From: Bacteroidota bacterium
GTDB lineage: Bacteria; Bacteroidota; Bacteroidia; NS11-12g; UBA955
Direction of reading: 5' to 3'
Assembly (NCBI GenBank): GCA_027621365.1
Contig: JAQCBH010000010.1
Span: 23,387-87,386 of the forward strand
Length of the DNA stretch: 64,000 nucleotides
A program made the position numbers and the translations under genes. Shown in pieces: positions 34,702-44,510 of this stretch (its first letter is position 1; each line of letters begins with the position of its first letter). The notes beneath the pieces were generated by a model. It was not told where the DNA came from, made no database searches, and saw only the letters and a list, made by a program, of their open reading frames with translations.

Positions 34702-34758
34702 GATATCTTTTTTAAAATTCGCGCTCCATTTTCTCAAATCACCTATGGCAGCAGGGGC

Positions 34759-34766
34759 TATCTTTG
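34759..34766 (+). promoter_or_regulatory. -7 element for pth
   Basis: TATCTTTG, seven bases before ATG 34774. Confidence 0.65.
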
Positions 34767-34773
34767 AACTCCC

Positions 34774-35340
34774 ATGAAGTTCCTCTATGTCGGCTTGGGC
34801 AATCCTGGTGCTGAGTACGATCGTACCCGTCACAACATTGGCTTTGCTGTGTTGGATGCGCTTGCGGCAAAGCTGGGAGGAACCTGGGAATCGGTGAAGC
34901 ACGGTCACATGGCCGTGGTGAGCCACAAGGGTCGAAAGTTGCACCTGCTCAAACCCAATACGTACATGAATTTGTCGGGTAAAGCCGTGGCTTATCACAT
35001 GCAGCAAGAGAAAATGCCTCTTGGAAACATCGTGGTCATCACCGACGACATTGCCTTGCCTACCGGGAAGCTGCGTCTGAAAGAAAAAGGCAGCGATGGG
35101 GGTCACAACGGATTGAAAAGCGTCAACGCCTCCTTGAACACCCCCAACTACGCACGCCTTCGATTTGGAGTGGGCAATGATTTTCCCAAAGGCCGTCAAG
35201 CCGAATTCGTGTTGAGTCCTTTTCCTACTGAGGAAGAAGAGGCGGTTAACAATGCCATTGAACGCTCCATGAACGGCCTTTTATCCTACTGCACCCAAGG
35301 CCCAGGCCGTACCATGACTCAGGTCAACGCCCAGAAATAG
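34774..35340 (+). CDS. pth: Peptidyl-tRNA hydrolase
   Basis: 188 residues. Hydrolyses peptidyl-tRNA released from stalled ribosomes. Conserved GLGNPGAEYDRTRHNIGF with the catalytic His20, the LLKPNTYMNLSGKAV segment and the GSDGGHNGLKS loop are intact. Promoter box seven bases upstream. Followed by a ComB-like gene after nine bases and then a DUF2461 gene, likely one operon. Confidence 0.96.
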   Translation: MKFLYVGLGNPGAEYDRTRHNIGFAVLDALAAKLGGTWESVKHGHMAVVSHKGRKLHLLKPNTYMNLSGKAVAYHMQQEKMPLGNIVVITDDIALPTGKLRLKEKGSDGGHNGLKSVNASLNTPNYARLRFGVGNDFPKGRQAEFVLSPFPTEEEEAVNNAIERSMNGLLSYCTQGPGRTMTQVNAQK

Positions 35341-35349
35341 ACATTTCCC

Positions 35350-36069
35350 ATGCCCAAGATAGAAACCCTGCTCAGCCCAGCCTTGTTCCACCTTCACAGC
35401 GAAGGTTTGGAAGACAAACAAGTAGTTATCATTGACATTTTGCGAGCTACCACTACGGTTGTGGTCGCCTTTGAAAATGGTGTTGATCATGTTGTAGCCT
35501 CGGCCAGTGTAAAAGATACGCTCACTTACCGTGACAAAGGTTATTTGGTGGCTGCCGAGCGCAATGGAATCATGGTCGAAGGCTTTGATTTGGGCAACTC
35601 ACCCCAAGATTATACACCCGAATTGGTGACAGGGCGCAACATTGCTTTGACCACCACCAACGGCACTCGCGCCTTGAACATGGCTGAAGAAGCCGAAACC
35701 GTTTGGGTAGCCTCTTTCCGCAACTTGTCGGCTACGGCTGAGGCCTTGACTCAGAACGGCCGTGATGTGCTCTTGTTCTGTGCCGGTTGGAAAGACCGTT
35801 TCAACATGGAAGATACCTTGTTTGCCGGTGCACTAGCCGAGCAATTGTTGACCATGGGCTGGACCACTGACGATGACGCCACTTTTGCAGCCATCGATTT
35901 GTATTCCCAAAACAGCCATCGCCTGGAAGCCTTTTTGGAAAAAGCCTCTCATGTGCAGCGTTTCAAAACCTTGCACATCGAAAGCGATCTGCAAGTCTGC
36001 TTCAAGATTGATAGCAGCCGAACTGTGGTCTATCTTCAAGACGACAAATTGGTCGGCAAAACCCTGTAA
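35350..36069 (+). CDS. 2-Phosphosulfolactate phosphatase-like (ComB) protein
   Basis: 239 residues. IIDILRATTTVVVAFENG at residues 27-44, GNSPQDYTPE, ALTTTNGTRAL and LLFCAGWKDRFNMEDTLFAGAL match the ComB family, which dephosphorylates phosphosulfolactate in coenzyme M synthesis; bacterial members are thought to make sulfolactate. The substrate in this organism is unverified. Second gene of the pth operon, nine bases after pth. Confidence 0.88.
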   Translation: MPKIETLLSPALFHLHSEGLEDKQVVIIDILRATTTVVVAFENGVDHVVASASVKDTLTYRDKGYLVAAERNGIMVEGFDLGNSPQDYTPELVTGRNIALTTTNGTRALNMAEEAETVWVASFRNLSATAEALTQNGRDVLLFCAGWKDRFNMEDTLFAGALAEQLLTMGWTTDDDATFAAIDLYSQNSHRLEAFLEKASHVQRFKTLHIESDLQVCFKIDSSRTVVYLQDDKLVGKTL

Positions 36070-36071
36070 CC

Positions 36072-36743
36072 ATGATTAGCGAAGCGTATTACGAATTTCT
36101 CATTGACCTGACCCTCAACAACCAGAAGACCTGGTTTGATGAGAACCGCAAACGCTACGAGCGCGACGTAAAAAAGCCCTTTGAGCAGTTTGTTGCTCAA
36201 TTGATTGAAGCGGTTTGCGCCGTCGACGGTCGTTACGGTGGCTTGGAGCCCAAAGACGTGATTTTTCGCATCAATCGAGACATTCGTTTCTCGAAAGACA
36301 AGACCCCTTATAAGACCAATCGCTCCTGTTTGATTGCCATTGGGGGGCGTAAAAAAATGCAGCCCGGCGGCCTGTATTTGGAACTAGGCCCTGAGCGTTG
36401 CGGCATTTACAGCGGATGGTACATGCCTGACCGCGACCAACTCTTGCGCATTCGGGAACATTTGGCGGCCAACATTGACCGCGCCAAGGCCATTCTGAGT
36501 GCCCCAACATTTGTCCAAACCTTTGGTGAAATTAGAGGCGAATCGCAGAAACGCATTCCATCGCATTTGAAAGAGGCGGGTGAGGCCTTTCCTCTGATTT
36601 ACAACACCCAGTTTTATGTAATGCATGAAATAGAGCCCGAGCGAAGCCTTGAACCCGATTTCATTCCTTACATCGTTGGTAGCTGGAAAGCCATTGAACC
36701 TTGGAATGCTTTCTTAGGCGAAGTGCATCGCCAAGAGGATTAG
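36072..36743 (+). CDS. DUF2461 (TIGR02453) family protein
   Basis: 223 residues. The segment FLIDLTLNNQKTWFDENRKRYE at the N-terminus, DVIFRINRDIRFSKDKTPYKTN near residue 65 and YLELGPERCGIYSGWYMPD near residue 100 identify the DUF2461 family of unknown function. Two bases after the ComB-like gene, so part of the same operon. It ends two bases before the convergent regulator gene. Confidence 0.88.
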   Translation: MISEAYYEFLIDLTLNNQKTWFDENRKRYERDVKKPFEQFVAQLIEAVCAVDGRYGGLEPKDVIFRINRDIRFSKDKTPYKTNRSCLIAIGGRKKMQPGGLYLELGPERCGIYSGWYMPDRDQLLRIREHLAANIDRAKAILSAPTFVQTFGEIRGESQKRIPSHLKEAGEAFPLIYNTQFYVMHEIEPERSLEPDFIPYIVGSWKAIEPWNAFLGEVHRQED

Positions 36744-36745
36744 GG

Positions 36746-37720
36746 CTACAATCGCAGCCCCAACCATTCTTTTTTGGTTCTGTACTCTTGCCTCAAGAAT
36801 CGAGAACGAGGCCCGCTACCGGAGTGACTCAATAGGGTTCCCGAGGCGATGCAAGACTCTATCCACCGGCGGGTGGCACCCACCCAAGACTCGCAATCTG
36901 AAGTGATGACCCCACTCAAGGAGGAGCAAACGACAGCCACTTGGTCCTTGCTGCTTTCGAACACCATGCTGTTGTCCACGCTGGTCAAGGCATTGAAATA
37001 CAACTTGTATTTGGCTCCTTTCAATTTGGGCAGATAGGGATTGATTTTCATGCCCTTTTCGGCTTGCTCGAAAATCAGATCGACCAAGGCGTCGTATTCG
37101 CCCAGGACTCTTCGATAATCTTGCTCATCAGCAAAGAGACCGCACTCTTTGTAATGTTGAATTTGGTAGAGGGTAGAGAACAGCGTTTCAAAGCTCCAAA
37201 CCTCCTCACTGGGAATGCGCAAGTAGCGCTCTGCCAAGGCGATGTATTTGGGTTGTGCTTGGGGATCGGTCTGGAACAAACAACCAGCCAATTGGGTTTG
37301 CTTGAGGAAATCGCGGTTCCATACGAACTCCTTGAATGCGCTCAAATGAGGGAACCACATCGTGTAGAAAAAGGGTATTTCTTTGGCGCCATAGAACACT
37401 TTTGGATGGTCCAAATTCAAGGTTCTGTCCAAGCGCTGTTTGAGCAATTCATAGAAATTTTCAGCCGACAGGTTTTCTTGATCAAACCCGACATAATTGC
37501 CTTGTAGCCAATCGTTTTGTGTCTCAACTAAATTGTTGAGGTTGATCCTGAATTCGCGGGCCAAGAGCACCAGTTCATCGGCCCGAAAGGATTGGGGACG
37601 CTTGATACGGCGATAAGCAGAGTCTTCAGAAATATTGAGTAAGTCGGCGACAATGGCGGCGGTTCGGAGTCCGCGTTGGCGGGATTTTTCATGCAGGATT
37701 TGGGGTAATTTTTTTATCAT
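36746..37720 (-). CDS. HTH-domain transcription regulator
   Basis: 324 residues. An N-terminal helix-turn-helix (AAIVADLLNISEDSAYRRIKRPQSFRADELVLLAREF) of BetR/Xre type is followed by a long helical domain rich in aromatic residues, seen in Bacteroidetes regulators with one DNA-binding domain and a sensor of unknown ligand. Divergent from the large exported protein at 37884, with 160 bases of intergenic DNA, so it could regulate that gene. Ligand unknown. Confidence 0.8.
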   Translation of the reverse strand: MIKKLPQILHEKSRQRGLRTAAIVADLLNISEDSAYRRIKRPQSFRADELVLLAREFRINLNNLVETQNDWLQGNYVGFDQENLSAENFYELLKQRLDRTLNLDHPKVFYGAKEIPFFYTMWFPHLSAFKEFVWNRDFLKQTQLAGCLFQTDPQAQPKYIALAERYLRIPSEEVWSFETLFSTLYQIQHYKECGLFADEQDYRRVLGEYDALVDLIFEQAEKGMKINPYLPKLKGAKYKLYFNALTSVDNSMVFESSKDQVAVVCSSLSGVITSDCESWVGATRRWIESCIASGTLLSHSGSGPRSRFLRQEYRTKKEWLGLRL

Positions 37721-37883
37721 ACGCTATCATTTGGTGTTCTTCCCTACACACATTTTTTGCGGTGTATCCCCCAAGGCTTTTTAAAAATTGCCGAAAATAT
37801 TTAGTGAACGATTAACTGTTTGCAAGTCGCGCCACAGACTGCCATTTACGGTTTCTGAGTTTTGAAGCCTAATCCAAGTTATT

Positions 37884-40800
37884 ATGATGATTGAATTTAG
37901 CCATTCGGGAACTTGTGCAGTTTTGTGCCCAAACCCGACTCCGAATCCTCGGCGATTGTACCAACTGATAGCCTTGACCTTTTTCGCTTTGCTTCCTGTT
38001 TTGGGCAAAAGCCAAAGCGCAGATTTTTTAAGCGAATACCAGTCCTTTTTTCAAAACGTCCCGACCCATACAGGTCGCTTATACGAGGCGACTTTCCCTC
38101 AAATGGATCCTTGGCGATTTTCTGGAGGAATGGGCGATGACACTCTGAATGCTACCCGATCCAAAGAACTGCTTCGCATAGCCCAATGCTGGGACAATGG
38201 CCCCGGCCCAACCCTGGCTCAAGACAGTTTGGTCCGTCAGTATGTGAGCCAAGGAATCATGCCCTTATGGATATTGGACCTGAGCTACGATCGACTGGGA
38301 ACAGACAGCGCTGTGCTTTCTCAATTGCGACTTTCAGACAGCGATTCCACCTTGATTTCCGACCGCATCGTTAGCCAAAAACAGTTGCTGTTCGCAGCGG
38401 TTCCAGCCCTTCAAAATTTGTCATCCCGCATTCACAGCGTGGTCATTGATGAGCGCTTGATGATTCGTCGTGGATATGGTCATTATCCCACTGATTTTGT
38501 GTTGATTCAGAATGGAAAAGAGAGCCAATTGAACCTGCGCCAACCGGTGTTGATTGACAAATCAGGGAGCGATGATTGGCACTTTGCCTTGGCTCTGACC
38601 CTTGACAAATCTGACCCGCGCTATGACTTTGTCAGCAACCCTTGGAGTTTTTCGCCTACCCAATTTCGCATGCTCACCTTGGGAGCACTCAAGAAGGTAA
38701 AAATTCCCCTATTGGATTGGCGTGACAAGTTGAAAGACAGCCTTTTAACCGTGCACCAATGGCATTGGGATTTGGGCCCTGAACAGGCCAAAGTTCAGCA
38801 CGGCGCGCAAGTAAGCATACACCGCAGCCGTGCAGGCGGTACATGCTTGAAACGACCTTTGGTCTTGGTTGAAGGCATCGATTTTGGGTATTCTGATCTC
38901 TGGGCTGGAGAGCGAGATGGGAAGTGCGGCTCCATGGGATACCTAGACCTCCTTCACGGGCAGCTTTGGAATTCAGAACTGGAAACCTGGGAAAAGTGGA
39001 ATGCCATTTCGGCCTCTCCAAAGGCCCTTCAGCAATGCCGAGACTCAGGTTACGACATCGTCTATGTAGACTTTTGGGATGGAGCCCAAGACATGCACTT
39101 GAATGCCGAAGTGTTGGCCCATGTGTTGGAGCGTTTGCAACAGGAATATTGCACTGGGCCTATGCACATTCTGGGGGCCAGCATGGGAGGTGTATTGGCC
39201 AAACGGGCCCTTCGCTTACTAGAAATGAGGGGATCCTACTTATGCATTTCCAGTTTGACGGCGTTTGACAGTCCCTTTTTAGGGGCGAACATTCCCTTGT
39301 CCTTGCAGGCCTTTGTATCCTATTACAAGGGGATTTTACCGGGTTCCAAAGATGCCTTGGAGAGACAGTTGAACCGCCCGGCCTCCAAGCAGTTGTTGGC
39401 TGAACATCACCTGTCCAAAATGGGCCCGCACGAGGATCGCGCTTTGTGGGTTCGGGAAGACAGTTTGTTCGGCGGTTTTCCCCACAAACCTTGGCTTTTC
39501 TCCATTTCCAGTGGCTCCTATCAAGGCAGAGGGGGCCGACAAATTCGAGACAGCTTTGGCCTGCTTAGCCCAGGAGACCTGATGGCTTCCCTGCACACGA
39601 ATAACCAGTGGAAACAAGGCATCATGGAAGCCGTGGGTACCAACAGTAAATGGATCAAATGGTTGTTGATTGCCATTCCAGAAGCCCATGCCGACTTGTT
39701 TGCCAACGGCCAGTTGATCGAAGGTTCGAAACCACTGTCCAACTTGATAGCCAACCTGAATTTCACCTACAAGAAGCGCCAATTGGTGGGTGCTCCACGA
39801 CGCGAACCCAGCTTGGACCACTTGGCGGGAGGTTTTCACTCGGGCATGTCGACCTTGAGCATTCACAAGCTCTTGGCTCAGGTTTTTATCCAGTCAAACA
39901 TCATTCAGCCCAATACCTGTTTTGTACCCTTGGCTTCGGCTTGGTCATTACCGGTAATCGACCAAGAACAATACATGAGCAAATCCAGTTGGAACCAATT
40001 GGATCGCTCGCCCTTTCACCGGGTATTTGCGGCCGAAGAAAACCAAGAACACTGCTTTTTTGATACGGTCAAAGGGGGAAACATCGATTGGTATCTGCAA
40101 CAGTTGAACTGGGTAGACAAGAACAAGCCCCTGAGCATATCAGACACCATATACTTCACAGCCGAAAAGCAACGATTTGTCTCCTCCATGGAAATCCCGG
40201 CCAAGAGCACAGCTCTTTTTCGGGCTCAGGAAAATATTTCGGCGTTTGTACAGCGTGATTCCTTGAGCCGCCGAGCGTCTCTGCCCGTTTTACGCACCGG
40301 TCCCTGTCCCAACCAAGTCATTGATGTAAAGGGCCAGTTGCTCATTCAAAACAACTGTGATTTCCGAGTTTCGGAATATTCCACACTGCATCTGTTTGAA
40401 GGATCCCGCACTGAATTGGAGGGGTCTACCTTGCACCTTGAGTCTGGCAGCCAGCTTTGGGTGGACAGTGCGGCTGTGTTTCAAGTGTCAAATGAAGCCA
40501 CCTTTGAGGCTGATTTGGGCACAAGCATTGTGCTGGAAAAAGGCGCCATTTTGGAGCTAGAAGGCTCAGGTCGAATGTTGCTGGATGGCCGAGTGATCTT
40601 GATGAATGGAGCCGATTTCAAATTGATGATGAGCGGTGTGAGTCAACTTCATTTGCGGGCCGATAGCACTCTGGTTCAGGGTTTCAATCTTTTGGCCAAT
40701 CGCCCCGGAAGTCGTTTTTTCATTCAAGCTCAAAGTGGGGAGTTACACATCAACGGGCTGGTTCGTGTTCCCAATAAGAAAACCGCCGAAACCTGGCCGA

Positions 40801-42008
40801 TTAGCAGTTCTTTGAGCAACTGCAAAGTCTATTTCCATGCAGGGGCCACCATGGCCTTGGGCCAGGTCGATAGCTTGGTCAACTTGGCTTGCAAGGGAGA
40901 GCAAAAGACCGGTCAGGATTCTGTTTCAGGGCTTTTTCTGGCCTCCGGGCTGCCCCTAGTAAAGAACTGCATATTTCAAGGATTGGGGAAGGGGCTTCAA
41001 GTGGGCCCTGATGTCGAATCGCTGGTCCTGGTGGGATCTCGGTTTGAGAACAATTTTATTGGTTTGGAGCACCGCGGCGGCGGGCTGAGTTTGGAGAATT
41101 GCCTGTTCGAAAGGAATCTCAATGGGGTAGAAATTCAGGATGCCTGGGGTGAAGTATCGGTGCTCAATTGCCTGTTTACCCATCAGTCCTTTTTTGCCTT
41201 TTCGGTTAAGAACCAAAAGCCCAATGCCGACCCTTGTTTTGTTTCCCAGAGCCGTTTTTATGGGAACCAATTGGGAATCAAGACTCTGTACCAGCCTACG
41301 ATCTTGAATTGCAATACCTTTTCTGAAAACCAAATAGGCGTAGAGGTGGCCCGATCTTGGTTGAGCATGTCCAGCAGCAAAAAGGCCTGGTCGGTCTACC
41401 AGCAAAAAACAGTGGCGGGAGGGGCGAATACTTTTTTCGCTAATGCCAGGCACGCCTTGTTGTTGCATCATACCAAGCCTTTTTTGGATGGGTATAACAA
41501 CTTCATCAAGCTCAAATCTTGCCAAACCTGTGGGGTGTTGGTGGGAGGTCTGATTGACATGGATATGGGACAGCCCTACTGGAAGGATCAAAGCGAGACC
41601 TTTGATTTAGGGTCGAACTATTTTCAGCCCACAAATGACAGCCTTGCTGGCCTTGTTCAAGTTGGGTATTACAATGGCTCTGGCGGTTTTACGACCCTGC
41701 CTTTGGCTTGCGATAGACAGTCCTTGCTCAACGGCAACTGCTACCCCAAAATGGAATGGGTCCAATTGCGCCAACAAATGCTCACTGAAGAAGGCACTTC
41801 GATAGAACCCTATCAGTGTGTTCTGGTCAAGGGGCAAGGATTGGAGCCGGTGGGCGGATTTCGCATCATTCGCGTTTTAAACAGCGGTGGTTCCATTGTT
41901 TGGGAAGGTTCAGAATCTTGGAACCACCTTGAACTGCCCAGCGGCATCTACTTTGTTCAGGGAACCAACGAGAAACAAGCCATGGCCTTCAAAGTATTTA
42001 TTCCCTGA
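37884..42008 (+). CDS. T9SS-exported lipase-like protein with parallel beta-helix region
   Basis: 1374 residues. A signal peptide core (YQLIALTFFALLPVLGKS) follows an unusually long N-terminal region. Residues about 320-460 resemble an alpha/beta-hydrolase (PGAP1/lipase-type): RPLVLVEGIDFGYSDLW, DIVYVDFWDGAQDM, and the nucleophile motif GASMGG near residue 433 (GxSxG). Residues about 820-950 are beta-strand rich with many internal Leu/Glu repeats, and about 1030-1210 contain repeats such as FENNFIGLEHRGGGLSLENC and FERNLNGVEIQD that resemble a right-handed beta helix. The C-terminus (GGFRIIRVLNSGGSIVWEGSESW..LPSGIYFVQ..KVFIP) fits a type A T9SS sorting domain. Enzymatic target unknown. Confidence 0.85.
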   Translation: MMIEFSHSGTCAVLCPNPTPNPRRLYQLIALTFFALLPVLGKSQSADFLSEYQSFFQNVPTHTGRLYEATFPQMDPWRFSGGMGDDTLNATRSKELLRIAQCWDNGPGPTLAQDSLVRQYVSQGIMPLWILDLSYDRLGTDSAVLSQLRLSDSDSTLISDRIVSQKQLLFAAVPALQNLSSRIHSVVIDERLMIRRGYGHYPTDFVLIQNGKESQLNLRQPVLIDKSGSDDWHFALALTLDKSDPRYDFVSNPWSFSPTQFRMLTLGALKKVKIPLLDWRDKLKDSLLTVHQWHWDLGPEQAKVQHGAQVSIHRSRAGGTCLKRPLVLVEGIDFGYSDLWAGERDGKCGSMGYLDLLHGQLWNSELETWEKWNAISASPKALQQCRDSGYDIVYVDFWDGAQDMHLNAEVLAHVLERLQQEYCTGPMHILGASMGGVLAKRALRLLEMRGSYLCISSLTAFDSPFLGANIPLSLQAFVSYYKGILPGSKDALERQLNRPASKQLLAEHHLSKMGPHEDRALWVREDSLFGGFPHKPWLFSISSGSYQGRGGRQIRDSFGLLSPGDLMASLHTNNQWKQGIMEAVGTNSKWIKWLLIAIPEAHADLFANGQLIEGSKPLSNLIANLNFTYKKRQLVGAPRREPSLDHLAGGFHSGMSTLSIHKLLAQVFIQSNIIQPNTCFVPLASAWSLPVIDQEQYMSKSSWNQLDRSPFHRVFAAEENQEHCFFDTVKGGNIDWYLQQLNWVDKNKPLSISDTIYFTAEKQRFVSSMEIPAKSTALFRAQENISAFVQRDSLSRRASLPVLRTGPCPNQVIDVKGQLLIQNNCDFRVSEYSTLHLFEGSRTELEGSTLHLESGSQLWVDSAAVFQVSNEATFEADLGTSIVLEKGAILELEGSGRMLLDGRVILMNGADFKLMMSGVSQLHLRADSTLVQGFNLLANRPGSRFFIQAQSGELHINGLVRVPNKKTAETWPISSSLSNCKVYFHAGATMALGQVDSLVNLACKGEQKTGQDSVSGLFLASGLPLVKNCIFQGLGKGLQVGPDVESLVLVGSRFENNFIGLEHRGGGLSLENCLFERNLNGVEIQDAWGEVSVLNCLFTHQSFFAFSVKNQKPNADPCFVSQSRFYGNQLGIKTLYQPTILNCNTFSENQIGVEVARSWLSMSSSKKAWSVYQQKTVAGGANTFFANARHALLLHHTKPFLDGYNNFIKLKSCQTCGVLVGGLIDMDMGQPYWKDQSETFDLGSNYFQPTNDSLAGLVQVGYYNGSGGFTTLPLACDRQSLLNGNCYPKMEWVQLRQQMLTEEGTSIEPYQCVLVKGQGLEPVGGFRIIRVLNSGGSIVWEGSESWNHLELPSGIYFVQGTNEKQAMAFKVFIP

Positions 42009-42061
42009 TGAATAGGTAGTAAATCTCTACCAAGTTGTCCCGTGTTGCCGCGCTGTGGCCC

Positions 42062-42069
42062 TACCTTTG
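42062..42069 (+). promoter_or_regulatory. -7 element for the MBL-fold gene
   Basis: TACCTTTG, four bases before ATG 42074. Confidence 0.65.
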
Positions 42070-42073
42070 CACC

Positions 42074-43483
42074 ATGAAGTTGACCTTTTGGGGCGCAGCG
42101 CGGCAAGTGACGGGAAGCAAACACCTATTGGAGTTAGAAGATGGTACTACCGTATTGATAGATTGCGGATTGGACTACGAAGACAAGAAGAATTTCGAGA
42201 TCAACAATGCCCGTTTTCCGTTTGACCCTGAGAAGATTGATTTGCTGATCTTGACTCATGCGCACATTGACCATTCGGGCAACATACCCAACTTAATCAA
42301 GCAAGGTTTTGATGGCTTGATTATGTGCACGCCTCCCACCTTGGAATTGAGTGATTTCTTGTTGCACGACAGCTTGAACATTCAGCGCATGGAGATTGCC
42401 CGAATGCGCAAGAAATTCTCCAAACGTAAAAAAGGACAATACCGAGATTCGGTTCCTAGCCCCTTGTACTCAGCCAAGCACATCATGGACATGATTGACC
42501 AGGTGGAAACGGTTGATTTTGGAGTTCGATACGAATACAACGAGCACTTGAGTCTTCAATTTTACACCGCCGGTCACATTTTGGGGGCCGCTAGTGTGGT
42601 CTTGGAGGTTCGTGAAAACGGAGAGACCAAGCGCATTGGGTTTACCGGTGATTTGGGTAACAAGAACTCCAAGTTGGTGCCTGACCCCATGCCCATGCCC
42701 AAGTTGAATTACCTGGTTTCAGAAAGCACTTATGGGGGTCGCAAGCACGAGCAGCATTCCAAAAAGGCCGAAGAAATCATGCTGCGCGAGATCCAGGAGA
42801 CTTGTGTAGAGAATGGCGGAAAATTGGTTGTTCCAGCTTTCAGTGTTGGCCGAACCCAAGCCATTTTGTTTACCCTGCACCAGTTGTACCGAGAGGGCAA
42901 ATTGCCCAACATCAAGATCTTCACCGATAGCCCCTTGGCCATCAAAAGCACTCGGGTGTATCAGCACAGTTTGCCCTATTTGAACGATGAGGCCAAAGCC
43001 TTCCATGCCAAGCACGGTTCTTTGTTTGATTTTGACAATTTGTACGTCATTCAAGACGAAAAGGAGAGCGAGGTTTTGTCGGAAATCCCGGAGCCCTGTG
43101 TGATCATTTCAGCCGCTGGAATGGTAGAGGGTGGTCGCATTCAGATGCACGTGAAGAACAACATTGGCGGCGAAAACAACACCGTTTTGATTGCCGGTTT
43201 CTGTGCAGAAGGGACCTTGGGGCATCGACTGATGCAGGGCCAAGATTTTGTCGAAATCAACCACAAGCCCCGCGCCGTTCGCGCTGCGGTTCGCAAGACC
43301 GATGCTTTCTCTGCCCACCCCGACCACGACCAGTTGTTGGATTACTTCAAGGCCTGCGACGAAGGTCATTTGGACAGCATCTTCTTGGTGCATGGCGATC
43401 CCCTTCAGATGGAAATTCTGGCTCGAGATGTTCGTCATTGCACCGTGCATACGCCTAACGCCGGCGATTCCTTTTCTTTGTAG
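42074..43483 (+). CDS. Metallo-beta-lactamase fold, beta-CASP RNase family protein
   Basis: 469 residues from ATG 42074. Metal-binding motif THAHIDHSG near residue 60, GHILGAASVVLEV and FTGDLG, then the beta-CASP insertion with VPAFSVGRTQAI and SPLAIKSTRVY, and final SAHPDHDQLLDY and VHGD are the motifs of the CPSF73/YSH1-like bacterial RNA exonuclease/endonuclease family. Cytoplasmic. The RNA target is unknown. Four bases separate it from the lpxK GTG. Confidence 0.9.
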   Translation: MKLTFWGAARQVTGSKHLLELEDGTTVLIDCGLDYEDKKNFEINNARFPFDPEKIDLLILTHAHIDHSGNIPNLIKQGFDGLIMCTPPTLELSDFLLHDSLNIQRMEIARMRKKFSKRKKGQYRDSVPSPLYSAKHIMDMIDQVETVDFGVRYEYNEHLSLQFYTAGHILGAASVVLEVRENGETKRIGFTGDLGNKNSKLVPDPMPMPKLNYLVSESTYGGRKHEQHSKKAEEIMLREIQETCVENGGKLVVPAFSVGRTQAILFTLHQLYREGKLPNIKIFTDSPLAIKSTRVYQHSLPYLNDEAKAFHAKHGSLFDFDNLYVIQDEKESEVLSEIPEPCVIISAAGMVEGGRIQMHVKNNIGGENNTVLIAGFCAEGTLGHRLMQGQDFVEINHKPRAVRAAVRKTDAFSAHPDHDQLLDYFKACDEGHLDSIFLVHGDPLQMEILARDVRHCTVHTPNAGDSFSL

Positions 43484-43487
43484 CTAG

Positions 43488-44510
43488 GTGCTAGCCCTGC
43501 AAACAGTTGCGAAAATTCTCTGGCGGCTTCTCATGAGCCCCCTTTCTTGGATGTATGCCACGGCCGTGGCCATGCGCCGCAGTTTGTTTTATGGCCTGAA
43601 ACTCCGCCAAGCAGGGCCACTTCCTTCTTGGGTAGTAGGCAACTTGCACATTGGCGGAACGGGCAAGACCCCCATGGTGATCTTTCTCCTGGATTTGCTC
43701 GCAGAGAAGAATCCGGCCGTATTGAGCCGCGGATACGGACGCACTACCAAAGGTTTTTTGGCTGTGGGCCCCTTTAGCCAAGCCGACCAAGTAGGCGATG
43801 AGCCCTTGGAGATATTCAAAGCCAGCCAAGCGCCGGTGTTTGTCTGCGAGAAACGGGTTGAAGGCCTTTATGGTTTGCACAATGCCGCTCCAGAGGCACA
43901 GTTGGCACTCCTAGACGACGGTTTTCAGCATCTGCCTTTGTTGGCTAGCGGGTACTTGCTTCTGAGCCCTTTTAACGATCCCTTCTGGAAGCAAATGCCA
44001 TTGCCCGCCGGTCGATTGCGGGAATGGCCCGAGGCAGCCAAGCATGCCGATGCCATTTTGATCACCAAGGCTCCAATCGATCTGACCGAGGAACAGGCCC
44101 AAGAGCACATCCAAGCCATTCAGAAGCTTCAAAAACCGGTGTTTTTTTTCCACTATTCCAGCTCTGAACCCCTCAATTTTTGGGCTGAAAAAGCCTTTGA
44201 GCCCAATGAGCCCGTATTTGCATACAGCGGCATAGCTCAAGCCAAGAATTGGACCCCTTCTCATTGGGACTTGGCGGGTACTTGGAATCGAAAAGACCAC
44301 GCCCCGCTTGGGCCTGCCGAATGGGAGGAGCTGTTTCAGCGTGTTGTAAAAAGCGGTGCACGGCAGTTGGTCATGACCCGAAAGGACGCCATGAAATTGC
44401 CCAATTCTCGCCCCCAAAATCTTCCATTTGACCTCTATGTTGTACACAATGAGGCCCAAATCCTGTTTGGGAAGTCTGGGGCCTTGAAATCGCTAATTTT
44501 GGGCGGTTGA
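43488..44510 (+). CDS. lpxK: Tetraacyldisaccharide 4'-kinase (lipid A)
   Basis: 340 residues. Phosphorylates the 4' position of the lipid A disaccharide at the inner membrane. P-loop VGNLHIGGTGKTPM near residue 50, LSRGYGR, and LLDDGFQHLPL are characteristic, and an N-terminal amphipathic/hydrophobic segment docks to the membrane. Start is GTG at 43488. Its stop overlaps the TTG start of gldH. Confidence 0.93.
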   Translation: MLALQTVAKILWRLLMSPLSWMYATAVAMRRSLFYGLKLRQAGPLPSWVVGNLHIGGTGKTPMVIFLLDLLAEKNPAVLSRGYGRTTKGFLAVGPFSQADQVGDEPLEIFKASQAPVFVCEKRVEGLYGLHNAAPEAQLALLDDGFQHLPLLASGYLLLSPFNDPFWKQMPLPAGRLREWPEAAKHADAILITKAPIDLTEEQAQEHIQAIQKLQKPVFFFHYSSSEPLNFWAEKAFEPNEPVFAYSGIAQAKNWTPSHWDLAGTWNRKDHAPLGPAEWEELFQRVVKSGARQLVMTRKDAMKLPNSRPQNLPFDLYVVHNEAQILFGKSGALKSLILGG

